60,711 nucleotides of DNA from an uncultured Gammaproteobacteria bacterium (GTDB taxonomy: Bacteria; Pseudomonadota; Gammaproteobacteria; Pseudomonadales; Pseudohongiellaceae), in NCBI GenBank assembly GCA_903862645.1, contig CAIOZF010000048.1:1-60711 (forward strand), given 5' to 3'. Position 1 is the stretch's first letter, and the number at the start of each line of letters is the position of its first letter. Below, piece by piece: positions 24,985 to 35,950 of this stretch. The translations under genes and the position numbers were made by a program. Under the pieces are notes generated by a model, which saw nothing but the letters and a program-made list of their open reading frames with translations, made no database searches and was not told the origin of the DNA.

Positions 24985-25017
24985 CCGTAGTTAAACCCCT
25001 GTATTTCCTGCTATATT
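24985..25017 (+). promoter_or_regulatory. hexR promoter region with a HexR half-site
   Basis: TATATT at 25012-25017, preceded by TGC, is a reasonable extended -10 element, and TTAAAC at 24991 a weak -35 with short spacing. CGTAGTTAAA at 24985-24994 matches the left two thirds of the HexR consensus TGTAGTTAAATTACA except for its first base; the right half is lost. Autoregulation is possible but unproven. Confidence 0.3.
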
Positions 25018-25047
25018 GCGGGCTGCTTCGAATCAGGGAAACTCCGC

Positions 25048-25902
25048 GTGGAACCGCATAATCCAATCAACAAGATCAAGGAACACCATGACGCGCTGCG
25101 CAAGTCGGAGCGCAGGGTGGCCGATTTCATTCTCGACCACGCAACCGCTGTGATCAACATGCGCATTGTCGATGTGGCCTCGGCTGCCGAGGTGAGTGAA
25201 CCGACGGTGTTGCGCTTCTGCCGCGCGCTGGGCTTCGACGGCTTCCAGTCTTTCAAGCTGCAGTTGGCCCAGCACCTGGGAGCGGCCGCGAGCTACTCGC
25301 AGTTCTCGGTGGACGACACTGATACAGCTGCAGACCTGAGCAACAAGGTGTTCGAGTCCACCATCGGCTCACTTCTGGCTGTGCGCGACCAACTGGATCC
25401 GGCGGTGCTGGAGAAAGCCATCGATACGCTGTGTCATGCCAACCGCGTGGAGTTCTATGGCTTCGGCGCGTCGGGTTCAGTGGCGGCGGATGCGCAGCAC
25501 AAGTTCTTCCGTCTGCAACTCTCTACGGCCGCGTATACAGACCCGCACATTCAGCTGATGTCGGCGATCTCGCTCGGCGCGAAGGACGTGGTGGTGGCGA
25601 TATCGCAGTCGGGCCGCACCAAGGCCTTAATCCAGAGCGTGACGTTGGCGCTGGAGGCCGGTGCAACGGTGATCGGCCTCGCGCCGCAGGGCACGCCGCT
25701 GAGCGAGCTGTGCAGCATTCCCATCTACGTGAACGTGGAGGAGGACCAGCACGCGTTCACGCCGGTCTCCTCTCGCATCGCCCACCTGCTGGTGATCGAC
25801 GTGCTGGCGATGGGCGTGGCGCGCCATCGCAAGGAACTGCTGAAGGATCACCTCAAGCGCATGAACAAGAGCCTGCGGTCGCTGCGGACGTACAAGACCT
25901 GA
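25048..25902 (+). CDS. hexR: HexR-type RpiR family transcriptional regulator
   Basis: A 284-residue regulator with an N-terminal HTH_6 domain (LRKSERRVADFILDHA, then VASAAEVSEPTVLRFCRALG) and a C-terminal SIS sugar-phosphate-binding domain (FYGFGASGSVAADAQHKF, VVVAISQSGRTKALI). HexR represses Entner-Doudoroff and central carbon genes and is released by 2-keto-3-deoxy-6-phosphogluconate. The start is GTG, with AGGGAA upstream; the N-terminus is a few residues longer than in Pseudomonas. No zwf-pgl-edd cluster is adjacent, unlike in Pseudomonas; instead it converges on glmS with eight bases between stops. ppsA in this window is a plausible target. Confidence 0.88.
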   Translation: MEPHNPINKIKEHHDALRKSERRVADFILDHATAVINMRIVDVASAAEVSEPTVLRFCRALGFDGFQSFKLQLAQHLGAAASYSQFSVDDTDTAADLSNKVFESTIGSLLAVRDQLDPAVLEKAIDTLCHANRVEFYGFGASGSVAADAQHKFFRLQLSTAAYTDPHIQLMSAISLGAKDVVVAISQSGRTKALIQSVTLALEAGATVIGLAPQGTPLSELCSIPIYVNVEEDQHAFTPVSSRIAHLLVIDVLAMGVARHRKELLKDHLKRMNKSLRSLRTYKT

Positions 25903-25910
25903 CTCCCAGG

Positions 25911-27749
25911 TTATTCCACCGTCACCGACTTGGCCAGGTTGCGCGGCTGATCCACATCGGTGCCTTTGAGAATGGCAACGTGGTAGGACAGCAGCTGCAG
26001 CGGAATGGTGTAGACGATCGGCGTAAGCACGTCGGGGACCTTCGGCATGTGGACAACCTTACAGTTGCGGTCGTTTTCAAAACCGGCGTCCGCGTCTGCG
26101 AACAAAAACAGCTTCCCTCCTCGCGCACTGACCTCCATGAGATTCCCTTTCACCTTCGCTAGCAGATCGTCATTCGGCACTGTCGCAATAACAGGCATCT
26201 TCTCATCTACCAAAGCCAGTGGGCCGTGCTTGAGTTCTCCGGCAGGATAGGCCTCGGCATGAATGTAGGAGATCTCCTTTAGTTTGAGTGCGCCTTCTTT
26301 TGCCACCGGGTATTGGATTCCTCGTCCCAGAAACAACGCGTGCTGTTTGTCGCGCAATGCTTTGGACATGGTGCGAATCTCCGGATCGAGGTCCAGCGTC
26401 TTGGAGACTAGCGCGGGCAATTCGTTAAGATCCTGCACGTACTTCTGTTCAGCTTCTTCGGTCATACCGTGTCTACGCGCAACCACCAGCGTCATCAGCA
26501 ATAACGCACACAACTGCGCGGTAAATGCCTTCGTGGAGGCCACACCGATCTCTCGGCCGGCATTGGTCATCAGGCAGAAATCGGACTCGCGTACCAGTGA
26601 ACTGGTGGCGACGTTGCAAATGGCGAGGCGGCCTACGTAGTCTGCTTCTTTTGCAAAACGCAGCGCGGCAAGAGTGTCGGCCGTCTCCCCAGACTGGGAG
26701 ATACTGATGAACAAGGTGCCAGGTTGCACGATGATGTTGCGGTAGCGATAGTCGCTGGCGATATCGACGTGGCAGGGAATCCTCGCGATGTCTTCGAGCC
26801 AGTATTTGGTCACCATGCCCGCGTGGAAGCTGGTGCCACACGCAACAATCTGCACACTCTTCACTTGGTCGAAGATCGCTTTGGCTTTGACACCGAAGGC
26901 TTCCTCCAACACGTGGGTGTCGCTAATGCGGCCGTTGAGAGTGTTGCGAATCACGTGCGCCTGCTCGTAGATTTCCTTGAGCATGAAGTGGCCAAACTCG
27001 CCTTTGTCGGCGGAGGCAATCTCGCTGGTAATCATGGTGACGCTGCGCTTCACGGGTTTGTCGTTCACATCCCAGATGCGCACAGAAGTCAGAGTAATTT
27101 CCGCGATGTCGCCCTCTTCCAGATACATGAAGCGGTCTGTCACCTGGCCGAGCGCGAGGGCGTCAGACGCGATGAAATTCTCGCCGATACCGACCCCAAT
27201 AACGAGTGGGCTACCGCTGCGTGCAACGATTATTTTATCCGGCTCGCTCTTGCTGATGACAGAGAGACCATAGGCTCCGTGTAATTGTTTGACGATTTTC
27301 TTGACTGCATCGAGCAGGCTCATTCCTTCGTCTTTACACGCCTGGTGGATGAGGTGCACGACTGCTTCGGTGTCCGTTTCGGAGAGGAATTGATAGCCGA
27401 AATCCTGCAGGTTGCTGCGCAGAGCCTGATAGTTTTCGATGATGCCGTTGTGCACGACGGCGATCTCGTGGTCAGAGATGTGCGGGTGCGCGTTACGCTC
27501 GCTTGGTTCACCGTGCGTGGCCCAACGCGTGTGTGCGATACCGACGCGGCCGACAAACGGGCGCTGCTTCATTGATGCTTCCAGCTTTTCGACTTTGCCC
27601 ATTGCCTTGATGCAGTCGATCTCGCCGGTCTGTGCACTGATCAGCGCCATCCCGGCAGAGTCATAACCTCGGTATTCGAGGCGCTTCAATCCTTCGAGAA
27701 GAATCTGGGATACATCCCTTTGTGCGACTGCGCCGACTATTCCACACAT
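25911..27749 (-). CDS. glmS: Glutamine-fructose-6-phosphate aminotransferase
   Basis: A 612-residue enzyme that makes glucosamine 6-phosphate from fructose 6-phosphate and glutamine, the first step of UDP-GlcNAc synthesis for peptidoglycan and lipid A. The N-terminus MCGIVGAVAQRDV gives the nucleophile Cys after Met removal; RWATHGEPSERNAHPH follows in the glutaminase domain. Two SIS domains contain CGTSFHAG, SISQSGETADTLAALR and LGRGIQYPVAKEGALKLKE (the last read across a short turn). The C-terminus PRNLAKSVTVE is canonical. It lies 78 bases after glmU, with a REP-like element between. No glmS ribozyme is seen. Confidence 0.97.
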   Translation of the reverse strand: MCGIVGAVAQRDVSQILLEGLKRLEYRGYDSAGMALISAQTGEIDCIKAMGKVEKLEASMKQRPFVGRVGIAHTRWATHGEPSERNAHPHISDHEIAVVHNGIIENYQALRSNLQDFGYQFLSETDTEAVVHLIHQACKDEGMSLLDAVKKIVKQLHGAYGLSVISKSEPDKIIVARSGSPLVIGVGIGENFIASDALALGQVTDRFMYLEEGDIAEITLTSVRIWDVNDKPVKRSVTMITSEIASADKGEFGHFMLKEIYEQAHVIRNTLNGRISDTHVLEEAFGVKAKAIFDQVKSVQIVACGTSFHAGMVTKYWLEDIARIPCHVDIASDYRYRNIIVQPGTLFISISQSGETADTLAALRFAKEADYVGRLAICNVATSSLVRESDFCLMTNAGREIGVASTKAFTAQLCALLLMTLVVARRHGMTEEAEQKYVQDLNELPALVSKTLDLDPEIRTMSKALRDKQHALFLGRGIQYPVAKEGALKLKEISYIHAEAYPAGELKHGPLALVDEKMPVIATVPNDDLLAKVKGNLMEVSARGGKLFLFADADAGFENDRNCKVVHMPKVPDVLTPIVYTIPLQLLSYHVAILKGTDVDQPRNLAKSVTVE

Positions 27750-27803
27750 TTTCTAGCTCCTTTGAATTCTGCTTTGGGAAGCGCCTTATGGCGAGAGGCT
27801 ATC

Positions 27804-27825
27804 GCCTGCAGGCAGGCTCCCACAG
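27804..27825. repeat. REP-like element between glmU and glmS
   Basis: GCCTGCAGGC is a perfect 10-bp palindrome followed by AGGCTCCCACAG. The tail is identical to that at 24915-24925. The element occupies the short glmU-glmS gap, where it could form a hairpin in the mRNA. Confidence 0.7.
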
Positions 27826-27827
27826 GT

Positions 27828-29207
27828 TTACTTTTTGGACGGGCGTTTCCAGCTGTCGATATTCCTCTGGCGGCTTCTCGCAACGGCTAAATTGCCTTCG
27901 GGTACGTCGCCGGTGATGGTCGAACCAGCGCCGACGGTGACATTTTCGCCGAGCGTAACAGGAGCGACAAGTGCGGTGTTTGATCCAACAAATACGCCGT
28001 CATTTATGCGTGTTTCAAATTTGTTGAAGCCATCGTAGTTACAAGTGATCGTACCAGCACCGACGTTTACATTCTTCCCTAACGTGGCGTCTCCGATGTA
28101 ACTCAGGTGATTCACCTTGGAGCCCGCGCCAATTTTGGCTTTTTTTGTTTCTACGAAGTTGCCGATTTTTGAACCCGTGTTCAGCACGGTGCCCGGACGC
28201 AATCTTGCGTAGGGTCCAACGGCACACTTGTCCGCAATCTCGACATGATCGAGATGAGAGTTCGCAAGAATTTGCGTGTCGTCGCCAATAGTGGCGTTTT
28301 TGATATAGACGTTCGGGCCAATAATCACACGATTCCCGAGCGTAACTTTACCTTCGATAATCACATTGATGTCGATGTCGACGTCCTTGCCGCAGCTCAG
28401 CTCGCCACGTAGATCGAAGCGCGCGGGATCGGCGAGTGTGACGCCGCTGAGTAGCAGCTCACGTGCGCGTAGCTGCTGATAATGGCGTTCGAGTTCCGCG
28501 AGCTGAAGGCGATTGTTTATGCCTTGTACTTCCATCGGGTCTTCTACCGTAAGAGTGGTGACACGGGTGCCATCGGCGACTGCCATCTCGATCACATCAG
28601 TCAGGTAGTATTCCCCCTGTGCATTGTTGGTCTGCAACTGACCAATCCATTGCCGCATCTTGCGCGCGGGTCCAGCGAGGATTCCACTGTTGGTTTCTTT
28701 GATGAGCTTTTGTTGTGCACTGGCGTCTTTCTCTTCGACGATAGCTAGTGGATGCCCGTCGGCATCGCGGATGATGCGGCCCAGCCCTGTGGGATCGGCG
28801 CTGATCAGAGTCAATACTGCCAGCGCACCATGGTCAGTTCTGGCAATCAGTTCGGCGAGGGTATCTGCCCTGATGAGTGGCACGTCACCGTATAACACCA
28901 GTATCGTGCTGTCGTCGTTGATGGCAGGCAGTGCCTGCATGACGGCATGGCCGGTGCCTAACTGCTGATCTTGATTGACGCAGAGCAGAGCCTGCCCCGC
29001 GAGCGCGTCGCGAATCTTTTGACCTTCGAAACCGACTACTAAATGAATGCGATGAGCGTGCAGACGCTGGGCGCTTTCCACCACATGCTGAAGCATGGCT
29101 TTGCCGGCGATGCGGTGCAGGACCTTGGGAGTGTCGGAATACATGCGCGTGCCTTTACCGGCGGCGAGGATAACAACTTCGAGTGTACTGAGTGTGTGCT
29201 GATTCAT
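27828..29207 (-). CDS. glmU: Bifunctional GlmU (GlcN-1-P acetyltransferase / GlcNAc-1-P uridyltransferase)
   Basis: About 459 residues from the ATG at 29207 (MNQHTLSTLEVVILAAGKG); a longer frame upstream lacks family similarity. It acetylates glucosamine 1-phosphate and couples the product to UTP, giving UDP-GlcNAc. The N-terminal uridyltransferase domain has LAAGKGTRMYSDTPKVLH and LYGDVPLI. The C-terminal left-handed beta-helix has many hexapeptide repeats and the acetyltransferase blocks RLRPGTVL, GNFVETKKAKIG and YIGDATLGKNVNVGAG. It sits downstream of the atp operon terminator and upstream of glmS, the standard gammaproteobacterial position. Confidence 0.97.
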   Translation of the reverse strand: MNQHTLSTLEVVILAAGKGTRMYSDTPKVLHRIAGKAMLQHVVESAQRLHAHRIHLVVGFEGQKIRDALAGQALLCVNQDQQLGTGHAVMQALPAINDDSTILVLYGDVPLIRADTLAELIARTDHGALAVLTLISADPTGLGRIIRDADGHPLAIVEEKDASAQQKLIKETNSGILAGPARKMRQWIGQLQTNNAQGEYYLTDVIEMAVADGTRVTTLTVEDPMEVQGINNRLQLAELERHYQQLRARELLLSGVTLADPARFDLRGELSCGKDVDIDINVIIEGKVTLGNRVIIGPNVYIKNATIGDDTQILANSHLDHVEIADKCAVGPYARLRPGTVLNTGSKIGNFVETKKAKIGAGSKVNHLSYIGDATLGKNVNVGAGTITCNYDGFNKFETRINDGVFVGSNTALVAPVTLGENVTVGAGSTITGDVPEGNLAVARSRQRNIDSWKRPSKK

Positions 29208-29243
29208 AGTGCTTGGCTGCTCGCTCTGACAGTTTCTCCAGGC

Positions 29244-29273
29244 CAAAAAAAAGGGCGGCTGATGCCACCCTTT
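29244..29273 (-). terminator. Rho-independent terminator of the atp operon
   Basis: On the minus strand AAAGGGTGGC-ATCA-GCCGCCCTTT forms a stem with one wobble pair and is followed by a run of T, 29 bases after the atpC stop codon and before glmU. Confidence 0.85.
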
Positions 29274-29301
29274 CTAATAGTTTTTACCACGAATGTAAAA
29301 G

Positions 29302-29715
29302 CTATTTTCTCAGCTGTTTCAGTGCTCGCAGCTGAGCGACGGCTTCGGCCAGCTGGGCCGCAGCGCGTGAGTACTCGAACTCGGCGTCCTTGTTGGCAAT
29401 CGCGTCGTTGGCGTCCTGAATTGCCTGCAGGGCAGCCGCTTCATTCACGTCATCGGCACGCAGCGCGGTGTCGGCCAGAATGCTCACGATGTCGCTCTGC
29501 ACTTCCAGGAATCCGCCTGATACGTAGAACACTTGCTCTGACCCATCCCGCATCACCAGTCTGACCGGGCCTGGGATCAGGGCGGTCAGCAGTGGCGCGT
29601 GGCCGGGGGTAACACCGAGGTCACCGAGAGTTCCAGTTGCCACGACCAGTTCTACCAGTCCGGCAAATATCTTTTGCTCTGCGCTTACGATGTCACAATG
29701 CATTGTCATAGCCAT
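29302..29715 (-). CDS. atpC: ATP synthase F1 epsilon subunit
   Basis: A 137-residue subunit of the F1 central stalk that couples rotation to catalysis and restrains ATP hydrolysis. The start MAMTMHCDIVSAEQKIFAG is nearly the E. coli pattern; the N-terminal beta-sandwich has LGVTPGHAPLLTALIPG, and the C-terminal two helices are Ala-rich (AAAQLAEAVAQLRALKQL). Last gene of the atp operon, 28 bases after atpD and followed by a clear terminator. Confidence 0.95.
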   Translation of the reverse strand: MAMTMHCDIVSAEQKIFAGLVELVVATGTLGDLGVTPGHAPLLTALIPGPVRLVMRDGSEQVFYVSGGFLEVQSDIVSILADTALRADDVNEAAALQAIQDANDAIANKDAEFEYSRAAAQLAEAVAQLRALKQLRK

Positions 29716-29743
29716 GGCGTAGCTCTCTGTTTACCGGTTCTTC

Positions 29744-31153
<1,410 letters not shown>

Positions 31154-31231
31154 TTAATTACTAAATTCCGGATTCTTTCTGAATGCCTGTTTGCCAAACT
31201 TTGCGCCTCACGGCGCCAGCCTGCTGTCTTA

Positions 31232-32092
31232 TCAGACGGCTGCTGCACCACTGACGATCTCGGACAATTCCTGCGTGATCGATGCCTGTCTTGCCTTGTT
31301 GTAGATCAGGCCGAGGTCTTTGATCAGGTCACCGGCGTTATCCGTGGCATTTTTCATCGCCATCATCCTGGCCGCCTGCTCGCAGGCGATATTCTCCACA
31401 ACAGCCTGATACACCTGTGATTCGATGTAACGGACCAGGAGGGAATCGAGAAGCGCTTGGGCTTCCGGCTCGTAGATGTAGTCCCAGTGGTGTTTGAACG
31501 CCTTGTTGTCGGACGCTTCCAGTGGCAGCAATTGTGCTACTACCGGTGTTTGGGTCATGGTGTTCACAAAGGTATTGCTGACAATGTACAGCCGGTCAAT
31601 TTCGCCGGATCCAAACTTGTCCAGCATCACCTTTACTGCACCAATCACGTCTTCCATTTTCGGTGAATCGCCGATACCGCGGACGGCGGCAACTACATTG
31701 CCACCGTAGTTGTTGAAGAATGACGCCGCTTTAGCGCCGATCACACCGATGTCGATACCGACTTTCTGTTCTTTCCAGCCCATCATCGCCTTCACAGTTG
31801 CCTTGAAGGAGTTGACGTTTAGACCGCCGCACAAGCCACGGTCTGAAGAGACCACGATATAACCAACTCGCTTGACCGCTCTGTTGCTGAAATAGACATG
31901 GTGGTATTCAGGCGTGGCGTTAGCCACGTGCCCGATCACTTCCCTCATGCGCTGCGCATAGGGCTTACCAAGCGACATGCGGTTCTGGGCTTTGCGCATC
32001 TTGCTCGCAGCCACCATCTCCATCGCGCTGGTAATCTTCGCCGTGTTCTTGATGCTGGAGATCTTGGTTCTAATCTCTTTGCCGACAGCCAT
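31232..32092 (-). CDS. atpG: ATP synthase F1 gamma subunit
   Basis: A 286-residue rotor shaft. It begins [19 protein letters not shown] and continues [18 protein letters not shown], the conserved N-terminal helix of the coiled-coil, and ends with the matching C-terminal helix [20 protein letters not shown] followed by [15 protein letters not shown]. The [10 protein letters not shown] block is also present. It links AtpD/AtpA rotation to the c-ring. It lies between atpA (21 bases) and atpD. Confidence 0.97.
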   Translation of the reverse strand: MAVGKEIRTKISSIKNTAKITSAMEMVAASKMRKAQNRMSLGKPYAQRMREVIGHVANATPEYHHVYFSNRAVKRVGYIVVSSDRGLCGGLNVNSFKATVKAMMGWKEQKVGIDIGVIGAKAASFFNNYGGNVVAAVRGIGDSPKMEDVIGAVKVMLDKFGSGEIDRLYIVSNTFVNTMTQTPVVAQLLPLEASDNKAFKHHWDYIYEPEAQALLDSLLVRYIESQVYQAVVENIACEQAARMMAMKNATDNAGDLIKDLGLIYNKARQASITQELSEIVSGAAAV

Positions 32093-32113
32093 ATCTCACC
32101 CGTTCTTTATCGG

Positions 32114-33658
32114 TTACCAGGTCTGTGTGCTTTTGAACTTCTGGATGGAAGCTCGCATCTGCGCAGCGATGTCGTCGTTGTAATCGCCTTTCTCGTTGAT
32201 CTTTGCCAGCAGCGCTGAACACTCGGCGTTGGCATAAGACAGCAGCGCACGCTCGAATGCGACAACCTGCTTCAGCTCGACATCCTTCAGGAAGCCTTCG
32301 TTGGCTGCGAACAACACCAGTGCCATCTCTGCGACGGACAGCGGGGAATACTGTGATTGCTTCATCAGCTCGGTGACGCGCTGACCGTGCTCCAGCTGAG
32401 CGCGGGTGAACTCGTCCAGGTCTGATGCAAACTGGGCGAAGGCCGCGAGGTCGCGATATTGTGCAAGAGCCAGACGGATACCGCCGCCCAGCTTCTTGAT
32501 GATCTTGGTCTGAGCAGCACCACCGACTCGGGATACTGACAGACCGGCGTTGATCGCAGGACGGATACCAGAGTTGAACAGGTTGCTTTCCAGGAAGATC
32601 TGACCGTCGGTGATAGAGATCACGTTGGTCGGAACGAACGCGGACACGTCACCGGCTTGGGTTTCGATGATTGGCAGCGCGGTCAATGAGCCGGTCTTGC
32701 CTTTCACTTCGCCATTGGTGAACTTCTCAACGTAATCGGCGTTCACGCGTGATGCACGCTCCAGCAGACGGGAGTGCAAATAGAACACGTCGCCTGGGTA
32801 TGCTTCACGGCCTGGAGGACGACGCAGCAGCAGGGATATCTGACGATAGGCCCATGCTTGTTTGGTCAGGTCGTCATAAATGATCAGGGCGTCTTCGCCA
32901 CGGTCACGGTAATACTCACCCATTGAGCAGCCCGCGTACGGAGCGATGAACTGCATGGAGGCAGGGTCAGAGGCGCTGGCTGCAACCACGATGGTGTATT
33001 CCATCGCGCCGTGCTCTTCCAGCTTGGATACTACGTTGGCGATAGAGGACTGCTTCTGGCCCACGGCAACGTAGATGCACTTAACGTTCTTGCCTTTCTG
33101 GTTGATGATGGCGTCGACGGCTACTGCGGTCTTGCCCACCTGACGGTCACCAATGATCAGCTCGCGCTGGCCACGACCGATAGGCACCATCGCGTCGATC
33201 GCTTTCAGACCAGTTTGTACTGGCTGATCAACTGATTGACGGGCGATTACACCTGGAGCCACTTTTTCCACCGGGGAGCTGTGCTTGGCGTTGATCGGGC
33301 CTTTGCCATCGATCGGCTTGCCCAGCGCGTCCACAACGCGGCCTTCGAGTTCCGGGCCAACCGGCACTTCCAGAATGCGCTTGGTGCAGCGACAGGTTTG
33401 ACCTTCCGCCAGCGTTTTGTAGTCGCCTAGAACAACGGCACCAACTGAGTCTCTTTCCAGGTTCAGCGCCATACCGAAGATGCCGCCACCGAACTCGATC
33501 ATCTCGCCATACATAACGTCTGCGAGGCCATGAATACGGATGATGCCGTCGGATACGCTGACGATCGTGCCTTCGTTCTTGGATTGCACGGAAACATCGA
33601 GATTATCAATTCGCTGCTTAATAATTTCACTGATTTCTGATGGATTCAGTTGTTGCAT
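32114..33658 (-). CDS. atpA: ATP synthase F1 alpha subunit
   Basis: A 514-residue non-catalytic nucleotide-binding subunit. N-terminus [21 protein letters not shown]-loop [15 protein letters not shown] near residue 170; [20 protein letters not shown] and the late [16 protein letters not shown] block with the interface arginine. The stretch [20 protein letters not shown] differs from the usual [19 protein letters not shown] by a few residues, but this is a surface-exposed beta-barrel edge. Normal in length and position in the operon. Confidence 0.98.
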   Translation of the reverse strand: MQQLNPSEISEIIKQRIDNLDVSVQSKNEGTIVSVSDGIIRIHGLADVMYGEMIEFGGGIFGMALNLERDSVGAVVLGDYKTLAEGQTCRCTKRILEVPVGPELEGRVVDALGKPIDGKGPINAKHSSPVEKVAPGVIARQSVDQPVQTGLKAIDAMVPIGRGQRELIIGDRQVGKTAVAVDAIINQKGKNVKCIYVAVGQKQSSIANVVSKLEEHGAMEYTIVVAASASDPASMQFIAPYAGCSMGEYYRDRGEDALIIYDDLTKQAWAYRQISLLLRRPPGREAYPGDVFYLHSRLLERASRVNADYVEKFTNGEVKGKTGSLTALPIIETQAGDVSAFVPTNVISITDGQIFLESNLFNSGIRPAINAGLSVSRVGGAAQTKIIKKLGGGIRLALAQYRDLAAFAQFASDLDEFTRAQLEHGQRVTELMKQSQYSPLSVAEMALVLFAANEGFLKDVELKQVVAFERALLSYANAECSALLAKINEKGDYNDDIAAQMRASIQKFKSTQTW

Positions 33659-33683
33659 GCTTTTTCCCTCATTCCCAGATTTT

Positions 33684-34220
33684 CTAGGAATTCATTGCTT
33701 CGGCTAATTTGGTCAATTTTCCCCGGACAGAACTATCGATAACGGTATCGCCTGCTCTGATCACAGCGCCACCTATCAGATATGTATCAACTCGAGTCTG
33801 CAGATTTATTGCTCTGTTCAAGCGAGTCTGGAGTGCCTGGGTAATTTTGTTCACAACTTCTTTGTTAAGTTCAAACGCGGTTGACAGTTCTACGTCAACA
33901 GTCATTTCCTGATTCGCTTTCAATGCATCGAACAGCTGGGAAATCTCTGGCAGAAGCAGCAGGCGCTTGTTTTCCGCCAACAACCGAACCAGATTTCTGG
34001 CTTTGGGCAGAAGCTCCTCACCACACAGCTCTACCAGGATGCTGGCCTGTTCTACTGCCGTCAGTGCTGGCGACAACATTGTTCTGCGCACTGTTTCGTT
34101 CGCAGCGACATCTGCCAGCAGCTTGAGCGCCTGAGACCAGACGTTCAGCTCGCCAGCTGCGAGCGCGACTTCAAAAGAAGCCTTCGCGTAGGGTCGGGCT
34201 AATGTAATTGACTCTGCCAT
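33684..34220 (-). CDS. atpH: ATP synthase F1 delta subunit
   Basis: A 178-residue peripheral-stalk protein that clamps F1 to the b subunits. The start [19 protein letters not shown] is the family signature, and the C-terminal domain has [28 protein letters not shown] (read in two blocks), matching IGG..I.iGd.viD.SvrgkL. It overlaps no neighbour and lies ten bases after atpF and 25 before atpA. Confidence 0.95.
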   Translation of the reverse strand: MAESITLARPYAKASFEVALAAGELNVWSQALKLLADVAANETVRRTMLSPALTAVEQASILVELCGEELLPKARNLVRLLAENKRLLLLPEISQLFDALKANQEMTVDVELSTAFELNKEVVNKITQALQTRLNRAINLQTRVDTYLIGGAVIRAGDTVIDSSVRGKLTKLAEAMNS

Positions 34221-34230
34221 TGCTTATCGC

Positions 34231-34701
34231 CTATAGCTCTGCTGCGAGCTTATTCATCAGCTCTTCGTTGGCGGCCTGATCGATTGCGTGTCCCAGAATC
34301 TTCTCTGCGCCAGCTACTGCAATCGCAGCAACTTGTGCACGCAGAGCCTCTCTGGCTCTTTGCGTCTCCATTTCGATTTCGGCCTGTGCGGCTGTAATCA
34401 GACGCTGGCCTTCGAGACGAGCCTTGTCTTTCGCTTCATCAATGATCTGATTGGCGCGCTTGTTCGCTTGCTCAATCAGCTCAGCACCCTGCTGCTTTGC
34501 TGCGCGCAACTCATCAGCCGCTTTATTCTGTGCAAGATTCAAATCACGCTGGGCGCGCTCAGCTGCTTCAAGCCCGTCTGCAATTTTCTTCTGTCTTTCT
34601 TCAAGAATCGCGGTAATAGGAGGCCACACATATTTCATGCAGAACGTGACAAATACTGCGAACGCAATAAGTTGCCCGATTATGGTTGCGTTGAGATTCA
34701 T
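34231..34701 (-). CDS. atpF: ATP synthase Fo b subunit
   Basis: A 156-residue protein with one N-terminal membrane span ([20 protein letters not shown]) and the conserved VWPPI exit, followed by a long amphipathic helix rich in Ala, Lys, Glu and Gln that dimerises as the peripheral stalk. The C-terminal [20 protein letters not shown] segment contacts AtpH. Normal length for a gammaproteobacterial b subunit. Confidence 0.95.
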   Translation of the reverse strand: MNLNATIIGQLIAFAVFVTFCMKYVWPPITAILEERQKKIADGLEAAERAQRDLNLAQNKAADELRAAKQQGAELIEQANKRANQIIDEAKDKARLEGQRLITAAQAEIEMETQRAREALRAQVAAIAVAGAEKILGHAIDQAANEELMNKLAAEL

Positions 34702-34775
34702 GCAAGTACCCCAAAATAAACGTTTGTAGTTAACATCGTTCTAACCGTTAACCGTCTGACTATCCGCTTTATCGA

Positions 34776-35018
34776 TTAGATGAAGGGGTTTGCAAAAATG
34801 AACAGGAACGCCATACCCACGCCGATGATGGAGATTACGTCCACGAACGCCGCGACCAGGAAGAACTGGGTTTGTAGTTTCGGTGTCAGTTCTGGTTGAC
34901 GAGCAGAACTTTCAATCAGCTTGCCACCCAGGTTTCCGAATCCGATCGCGGTGCCAGCACCACAGATACCGAAAATGATTGCGGCTGCGAGCAAAGAAAA
35001 GGCTTGTATAGTTTCCAT
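34776..35018 (-). CDS. atpE: ATP synthase Fo c subunit
   Basis: An 80-residue proteolipid with two membrane helices that forms the rotor ring. I start it at the ATG at 35018 because GGAG stands just before it; the upstream TTG is part of that element. Helix 1 has CGAGTAIGFGNLGGKLIE, the loop ARQPEL, and helix 2 carries the ion-binding carboxylate Asp60 in AAFVDVISIIGVGM. Asp with no Gln/Ser partner pattern points to proton rather than sodium coupling. Confidence 0.95.
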   Translation of the reverse strand: METIQAFSLLAAAIIFGICGAGTAIGFGNLGGKLIESSARQPELTPKLQTQFFLVAAFVDVISIIGVGMAFLFIFANPFI

Positions 35019-35068
35019 TTTTATCTCCAAGGTTTACTAAGATTTAAAGTTATTAATTAATGGGTTTA

Positions 35069-35917
35069 TCAGTGAGTCGTTTGGTGAGCCTGGTTCATAT
35101 ACACAATGGTCAACATCATGAATAGATAGGCCTGCAGCGTGACCACCAGAATGTGGAACACTGACCAGCCAAAATGCATTGGTAACTGCCAATAGCCCAC
35201 AAGGCCGATCACAAGGAAGATCACCTCGCCGGCGAAAAAGTTGCCGTAGAGTCGCAATGCCAGTGATACAAATTTCGCGAAGAAGCCAGGCAACTCCAGC
35301 AGCAGGTTCAAGGGAAGCGCCCACTTGCCAAACGGGTGGAATGCAAACTCACCGAGGAATCCGCCCAGGCCTTTGACTTTGATGCTGTAGTAAATGATCA
35401 GGATGAACACGCCGATAGCGAAACCGGCGGTAATGTTGAGATCCGTTGTCGGCACAGCCTTGAAGTACAGGTGCGGATCGCCAGCGACCCACTGCGCAAA
35501 CATGGGGATGATATCCACGGGGATCAGGTCCATCGTGTTCATCAGGAAGATCCAGCAGAAAATGGTCAGGGCCAATGGGCCGACCAGATCGTTCTTGCCG
35601 AAGAAGGTGTTTTTTACGTTGGTCTGCACCATCTCGACGATGATTTCGATGAAGTTCTGCAGGCCGCCCGGCTTGCCAGAAGTCGCTTTGGAAATACAGA
35701 AGCGGAAGAGACCGAGGAATAATACACCCAGCAGCAAGGAGATCATCATTGAGTCAACGTTGATCGCCCAAAAGCCCATCTCTGCAGCTTCTTCAGTGGA
35801 ATGCGCGAAACCCCAGGTGCCGTCAGCATGTTTGCCGTACGTCAAAAACCCAAGGTGGTGTTGAACGTATTCCGACGCGGTTTGTGCCGTTTCTACTACT
35901 TCGTGTGAATTTGCCAT
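35069..35917 (-). CDS. atpB: ATP synthase Fo a subunit
   Basis: A 282-residue integral membrane protein that forms the two proton half-channels. Several hydrophobic helices are visible. The essential Arg is in LALRLYGNFFAGEVI (about residue 215), and the C-terminal helix reads HILVVTLQAYLFMMLTIVYM with the conserved Gln. The N-terminus is long and hydrophilic, as in Pseudomonas. It starts the structural part of the operon, after atpI. Confidence 0.96.
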   Translation of the reverse strand: MANSHEVVETAQTASEYVQHHLGFLTYGKHADGTWGFAHSTEEAAEMGFWAINVDSMMISLLLGVLFLGLFRFCISKATSGKPGGLQNFIEIIVEMVQTNVKNTFFGKNDLVGPLALTIFCWIFLMNTMDLIPVDIIPMFAQWVAGDPHLYFKAVPTTDLNITAGFAIGVFILIIYYSIKVKGLGGFLGEFAFHPFGKWALPLNLLLELPGFFAKFVSLALRLYGNFFAGEVIFLVIGLVGYWQLPMHFGWSVFHILVVTLQAYLFMMLTIVYMNQAHQTTH

Positions 35918-35950
35918 GAATTAAACTTTATTAAAGTAAATTTTGGGGAC

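Noticed and set aside
27750-27827. Possible glmS ribozyme or GlmZ-type target upstream of glmS
   Set aside because: The glmS ribozyme is a Gram-positive feature, and the 5' gap of glmS belongs to convergent or intergenic sequence without its fold; only a REP-like element is seen on the downstream/upstream side of the pair.
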